NCBI RefSeq assembly: GCF_029962835.1
Contig: NC_080588.1
Coordinates: 18,742,001 to 18,806,000, forward strand
Length of the DNA stretch: 64,000 nt
Source of the DNA: Magnolia sinica
Lineage: Eukaryota; Streptophyta; Magnoliopsida; Magnoliales; Magnoliaceae
Reading direction: 5' to 3'
Positions 59,427 through 64,000 of the stretch are shown piece after piece; within the stretch, counting starts at the first letter, position 1, and every line of letters begins with the position of its first letter. The notes beneath the pieces were generated by a model. The model did no database searches. It saw only the letters and a program-made list of their open reading frames with translations, and had not been told where the DNA came from. The translations under genes were made by a program, and so were the position numbers.

Positions 59427-62300
59427 TGTAATGCCCTAGATTTCGAGGGTCGAGCAAAGCTCCACTCCTGAGATCCAGCACATCACTTATGTAACATGGG
59501 TAATTACGTTCTGATTTCGTCCATATTAGTGAGTGAAACATGAGTAGGATTATACCAAAACAGTATGTCGTACTGCAGATACGATTAAATTAAGCAAGCG
59601 GAAGACTAAAATATATGTATATGAACAGGTAAGTGTTTTACAACCTCTGGAGTATGATCATGTAACCGGGCTAAAATTATACATGATTATTTCAAAATAG
59701 ACAAAAATATTAAAATGTAAAGTGTCCAACTAATCCATATGTCCCTATGGTCCCGACGAATTAGCACGAGGTCTACGTAGACCCGCCTGAGAGCTGAACT
59801 TAAGAGAATTCTTCCTCCTCATCTATGAAGTCCAACACCGCTGCATAGACTTCCTCATCACCTGCATCTACAATAAAGTCTGGTTGGTGTTTTAAAACAC
59901 CATTCCAGGGTGGGAGTGAGTACTCAACTCAGTGGTACTATAAGGCAAAGGTTAACATGTTATCAAGTTAATCAAGCAGTAATGACAAAGCAATACAATA
60001 ATCATTCCCTAACTACTCTTATTAACGCAGGGGTGGTATGCGGTAATGATGCATGCCCTCGCAGAAGCTCCCTCACAAGTGACTCCGACAACCAAATTCG
60101 TGCATGACAACCTCCTTAAAGTGCAACTTCCTTGCCAAAGCACATGCAATGCGGTGCATGGTCATGTTAGCTGAGTACTTAATTAAGCTTATTCATACAG
60201 CAAATTTGGAAAGCTAAGAGACCTCCCTTTATATCATTGACTCAAACGAAGGATCCATTTAGGGTCATCAATCCTAGTTAATCACATACGATAGGCAAGT
60301 TATAGGGCATCACCCCTAATGGAAAGCAGTCGATAGGCAAATTCAATAGTTTATACTCGCGGTCACTATGAGGAGGCTCGTCACCTCAGCGTAGGCCGAC
60401 AGCTCGAACACGATGTCCCATACTACCATGCCTGGCTCACGAGTCTCGGTTGCTCACTTGTCACTACGGGGAGACTCGTCACCCCAGCGTAGGCCGATAG
60501 CTCGACCACAGTGTCCCATACCACCATGCCCGGCTCATGAGTCTTAGTAGATTGCGGTACCATGGTTGAAATGGGCTTTTACATTGGTAAGTGGCACCTT
60601 AGATTCAAGCAATGATATCTACACATGTTAAACATACAATAGGCCAATCGGTTTGTTAGACAAATTCGACTAGTATGAGCGCACGCTGACTTAATCGACA
60701 TAGAGCTTGTAAGCACTCCTTGTGGCCTAACCACTGTCGACAGTCGTCGTGCAACCGGGATTCATCGAACGTATCCAATGTGGCGAGACTAGTTCGGCCA
60801 CTCAAACGGGGACTATTACCGATTGCCTGGACTACGTTGTAGCCCCAATCTTACTCAAATGCAATAGGTACACACATGCGATAATCATGTCAACATTCAA
60901 CAACTAATCCAAATAAATTTCTCATTTGAGCATTTCATCAAACATATTAATCACCTTACTTAGCAATTACATTTTATCCATAAATCATATGGACGAAATC
61001 AAGATTTCATGAAGGAAACTATACGTATGGATAAGTTAATTGAGAATCCTATCTCAAAACCCTTATTAAATAAAATTCATCAACAATTTCTCATTCAGAC
61101 AATTTATCAAATACTTAGACTAGACATTTCCAAATACATAGACTAGATTAGTTACGACGTATATTATGGCAATTCCTTATACAAAGAGATCATCATGCAT
61201 ACGACAAACATGAATCCTAGTTTAATAGACACGGCAAGCACAAATCACAATTTCATGTTCATTCAAACATTTCAACAAACACATGGGATGCATCTTGTAT
61301 TTAACATAGTTCACACAGGGTTAATATATCGAAAACGTCGTATCTAAGGCAATATGGCGGCAATCAAGTCAGACACAAATCATTAACTGACATTGAAAGC
61401 ATTAAAAACCATAACCTAAACGTTTATAATCCGCACCTTTCATCGGAATACTCGATTTGGACTCGGTTCAAATCTTACGTTCCCGAAAATGGAATGACGG
61501 GGACCTAAATCACGAAATCCGCTATCTAGATTAGTAAACAACTATTCTAGATCTTAACTACAGCGCTAGAGTTTGGATTTCTTACCCAAATCGTAGTTGA
61601 AACTGGTCGTGTAGTGAAGTGGGGAGGTGAATCAGTGCGTGGAGTTGTGGGAAAGAATCTCAGCAAAGATCTCTAAGAATCCTTCATCCTTCCTCTTTTC
61701 TCTCCTTTTCTCTCTCTCTCCCTTTGGGTTTTTAGAAAATTCGTATGAGGGAGAGATGGGGTGGTTTAAGGGCTTTATATAAGCCTAGAACTGATGTAAA
61801 TGGCCCCAGGGCCATGGTATACTCAATTTATAACCAAAGGATGCCTGCTTTTGACAAACAGGGCATATAGGGAGGCCCATTATTCACTAATGTCGTAGGG
61901 GAAGTTCCCTAACAATGGATTTATGCCAGGATTGTGATTTCAGTGCTATTGGATAGGCCGATCGGTCATGGAGGACCCGAGTCAAATCAACAGTCGTACT
62001 TGCTCGATCGAGGCCAAAAGCATACGGATATACGCAAGGAAATTTTCTTTTCCCATGGATGAAGTTTGGTCAAAAACTAATGGTCCGAAATCTTCAATTT
62101 CTTGCGTAAGCGGACGACCTAATTTACTTAAGTTTCAATACGTTTTCTAAAGATATTCGCGTTTCTCACACACTTTACTCAGGGCTCAAGTAATGCGTTT
62201 CTGGATACTATTTGGGCAAGCCCAGTAGGACGGTCATAACCCTATAGTTTAGTGGTCATCGGACTTTCGACGTGTAGTCCAAGTCCGATACAGAGTTTCA
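59427..62300 (-). mobile_element. LTR of chromovirus F
   Basis: The plus-strand start TGTAATGCCCTAGATTTCG follows AATAGG in LTR E. A minus-strand TATA box (TATATAAA, 61774-61781) with a GA/CT-rich leader to its left (61680-61735) shows minus orientation, with most of the LTR downstream of the TATA box. The right edge is uncertain. Pol homology starts near 62300 without an intervening integrase, polypurine tract or clear TG end, so an internal deletion has joined LTR to pol. No gene inside. Confidence 0.55.
61774..61781 (-). promoter_or_regulatory. TATA box of LTR F
   Basis: Minus-strand TATATAAA in GGCTTATATAAAGCCC, upstream of a pyrimidine/purine-rich leader on the same strand. Confidence 0.5.
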
Positions 62301-63367
62301 ATGTTTCTTATTCCAAGCAAACTTAAGATCCTTCCGAGTGAGTTGAGACAATGGTCAGGCTATCTTGGAGAAGTCCTTAATGAATCGGCGATAATAGTCA
62401 GTAAGTCTAAGGAAACTCCTCACTTCTGTTACTGAACCAGGCTGCTCCTAGTCTTGTACCGCGGTCACCTTGGCAAGGTCCACGAAAATTCCTTCCTTGG
62501 ACACCACATGTCCCAGAAACTTGACTTCTTCCTTTCAAAAGTCACATTTCAAGTACTGAGTAAATAACTGATTCTTCCTGAGGGATCAAAGACTACTCGC
62601 AGGTGTTCTTCGTGATCCTTCCGACTCTTGGAGTATATCAGTATGTCATTTATGAATACGATGACGAACCAGGATAGATACGGCTGAAATACCCGGTTCA
62701 TGAGATCCATGAATATGGCTGGTGCATTTGTAAGTCCAAACAGCATCACGAGGAACTCGTAGTGCCCAAAGCTGGTTCTGAATTTTGTTTTCTGCACATC
62801 TTCATTCCTGACACGTAACTGATGATACCCGGACTGTAGCTCAATCTTAGAGAAATATTGTGCCCCCTTCAATTGGTCAAACAAGTCATCTATCCTGGAC
62901 AAAGGATAGTTGTTCTTGACTATGACGTGGTTTAGTCTGCAATAATCAATACGTAATCGCAGCGATCCATCCTTCTTCTTTACGAACAATGCATGTGCTC
63001 CCTAAGGCGATACGCTAGGCCGTATAAAACCTGAAACCAACAGATCATCTATCTACTTCCTCAATTCCTCCATTTCACACGGAGGCATGCGGTATGTCGG
63101 CAAGGAAATGGGTGTCGCCCTAGCCACAAGGTCCATAGTGAAGTCGATCTTGCACTGAGGAGGTGGTCCAGGGATCGTTCTGAACACGTCCATGAAATCT
63201 TGGACAACAGGCGTGCCCCCAAGCATCGGACTATCAAAATTTTCTAACAAGGAGGTGTAATAATGAATGCAGTAAGCACAACTGACCTGAATAAGGAAGG
63301 TGAAGATCGTGCCCTCGGGTCCATGTGCTGTCACCAATCTGGGATCACAGTTGATCTCTGCCTTCAA
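62300..63367 (-). pseudogene. Chromovirus F reverse transcriptase (Tekay/Del type), decayed
   Basis: Minus-strand order: IPGPPPQCKIDFTMDLV and TYRMPPCEMEELR (63180-63053), then [40 protein letters not shown] and [20 protein letters not shown]. The active site is [13 protein letters not shown], where the first Asp of the DD pair is Asn (62989-62549). Remnants continue as KFLGHVVSKEGI and YYRRFIKDFSKIA to about 62300. RNase H, integrase and chromodomain are missing, and LTR sequence follows directly. Frameshifts occur near 62550 and 63000-63050. Confidence 0.85.
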
Positions 63368-64000
63368 TTTGGTAAGTCAATCCATGTCGAGGATGACATC
63401 GTAATGATATATTATGGTGACAATTAGGTCAATACACACCACCTTGCCTCCTAAGTCTATCAAACAACCCTTACATAGCTTAGTGGCGTCTGTGAAGGTT
63501 CCAACAGCTGCAATGACACTCACCCCAACCATAGGGGTAGTATTCAACCCTAACCGCTTAACTGTGGAGTACGATATCATCAAAATAGTGGACCCGATGT
63601 CCACCAACAGAAATACATGTGTACCTTGAATGTGGGCAGTGACTTCAAAGGGTAAAGGCACTGCAGTTGCTGACTCAGATGCTTCAGCTGCAAGTGCATG
63701 TATACGTGCTTGTTGAGGACGATTGGGTTGCGTTGCTATAGGTCGTTGATGTGGCCTGTTTTGAGATACGGGAGGTCAGTTGTACGGCTGTGCTGGTGGC
63801 ACAAATCGTAGAGTTGGAGCTGAAATAACTTGTGGTAGCTGGTGGTTGATCTTCTAAGGCGGCATAAAGCTGTTGTCCCTCATCTTGGTAAAACAAAAGG
63901 TTTCTGTATGGCCCGCCTTATTACAATAGACACACCAAAGATTAGATCACCTCTGCTAGGTCGATGGAGCCATAAACCTGGGAGGTGAATCCACACGTGG
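63368..64000 (-). pseudogene. Chromovirus F gag zinc knuckle and protease
   Basis: Minus strand: the zinc knuckle CVYCNKAGHTETFC (CX2CX4HX4C, about 63934-63893), a Pro/Gln-rich linker ending in QARIHALAAEA (about 63715-63683), then the protease with VDIGSTILMIS (usual D(S/T)G) and VILDMD followed by a stop where Trp is expected (63661-63377). This order of knuckle, ALxxxEA motif and protease is standard for Tekay/Del chromoviruses. The rest of gag and the 5' LTR lie beyond the window end. Confidence 0.8.

Overview
This window is transposable-element DNA from a flowering plant with a large, repeat-rich nuclear genome. Nearly every interpretable stretch is a decayed LTR retrotransposon: Ty3/gypsy of the Athila, Tat and Tekay/Del-type chromovirus lineages, and Ty1/copia of the SIRE/Maximus lineage. 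I found no intact host gene, tRNA, rRNA or CRISPR array. Plant-specific signs are primer-binding sites matching plant initiator-Met and Asp tRNAs, dual RNase H in the Tat element, and plant mobile domain (PMD) pseudogenes. The heavy use of GTGGGCC/TGGGCC words reminds me of magnoliid genomes, but that is a weak guess.

Layout. 1-944: end of a copia LTR (+). 945-4867: PMD pseudogene (+). 4868-6024: unassigned. 6025-9240: Tat pol (-). 9464-10823: second PMD pseudogene (-). 10824-11990: unassigned. 11995-13784: 3' part of an Athila element (A, +), continuing at 33216-33813. It is split by a solo LTR (family G, 13785-33210, target-site duplication TATAG). That solo LTR is itself split by a 15,646-bp array (14089-29734, duplication ACTAT). 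33814-34161: second G-LTR fragment. 34162-36905: truncated Athila (D, -). 36910-46960: SIRE-type copia (-), whose third ORF is split by a 4,600-bp solo LTR (39191-43790, duplication GATAG). 47511-48612: another LTR of the array family, cut by Athila B (+, 48613-58342). Athila B's 3' LTR is cut by LTR E (58343-59426), which is cut by a chromovirus (F, -, 59427 to the window end).

The most notable object is the array at 14089-29734: LTR, 405 bp, LTR, 405 bp, LTR, with LTRs of 4,940, 4,985 and 4,911 bp. Each 405-bp internal piece is a deletion remnant of a chromovirus. It keeps a primer-binding site, the tail of the chromodomain and the polypurine tract, and has lost gag and almost all of pol. 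One 5-bp target duplication brackets the whole array, so it entered as one insertion and was expanded by unequal exchange, or integrated as a multimer. Two more LTRs of the same superfamily lie at 39-44 kb and 47.5-48.6 kb.

Nothing here looks translatable to a working protein. Stops, frameshifts and lost catalytic residues are seen in nearly every coding remnant. The value of the window lies in its nesting history, the deletion-derivative array, and the paired PMD pseudogenes around a Tat pol. LTR ends and target duplications were read directly from the sequence; lineage names rest on recalled family motifs.
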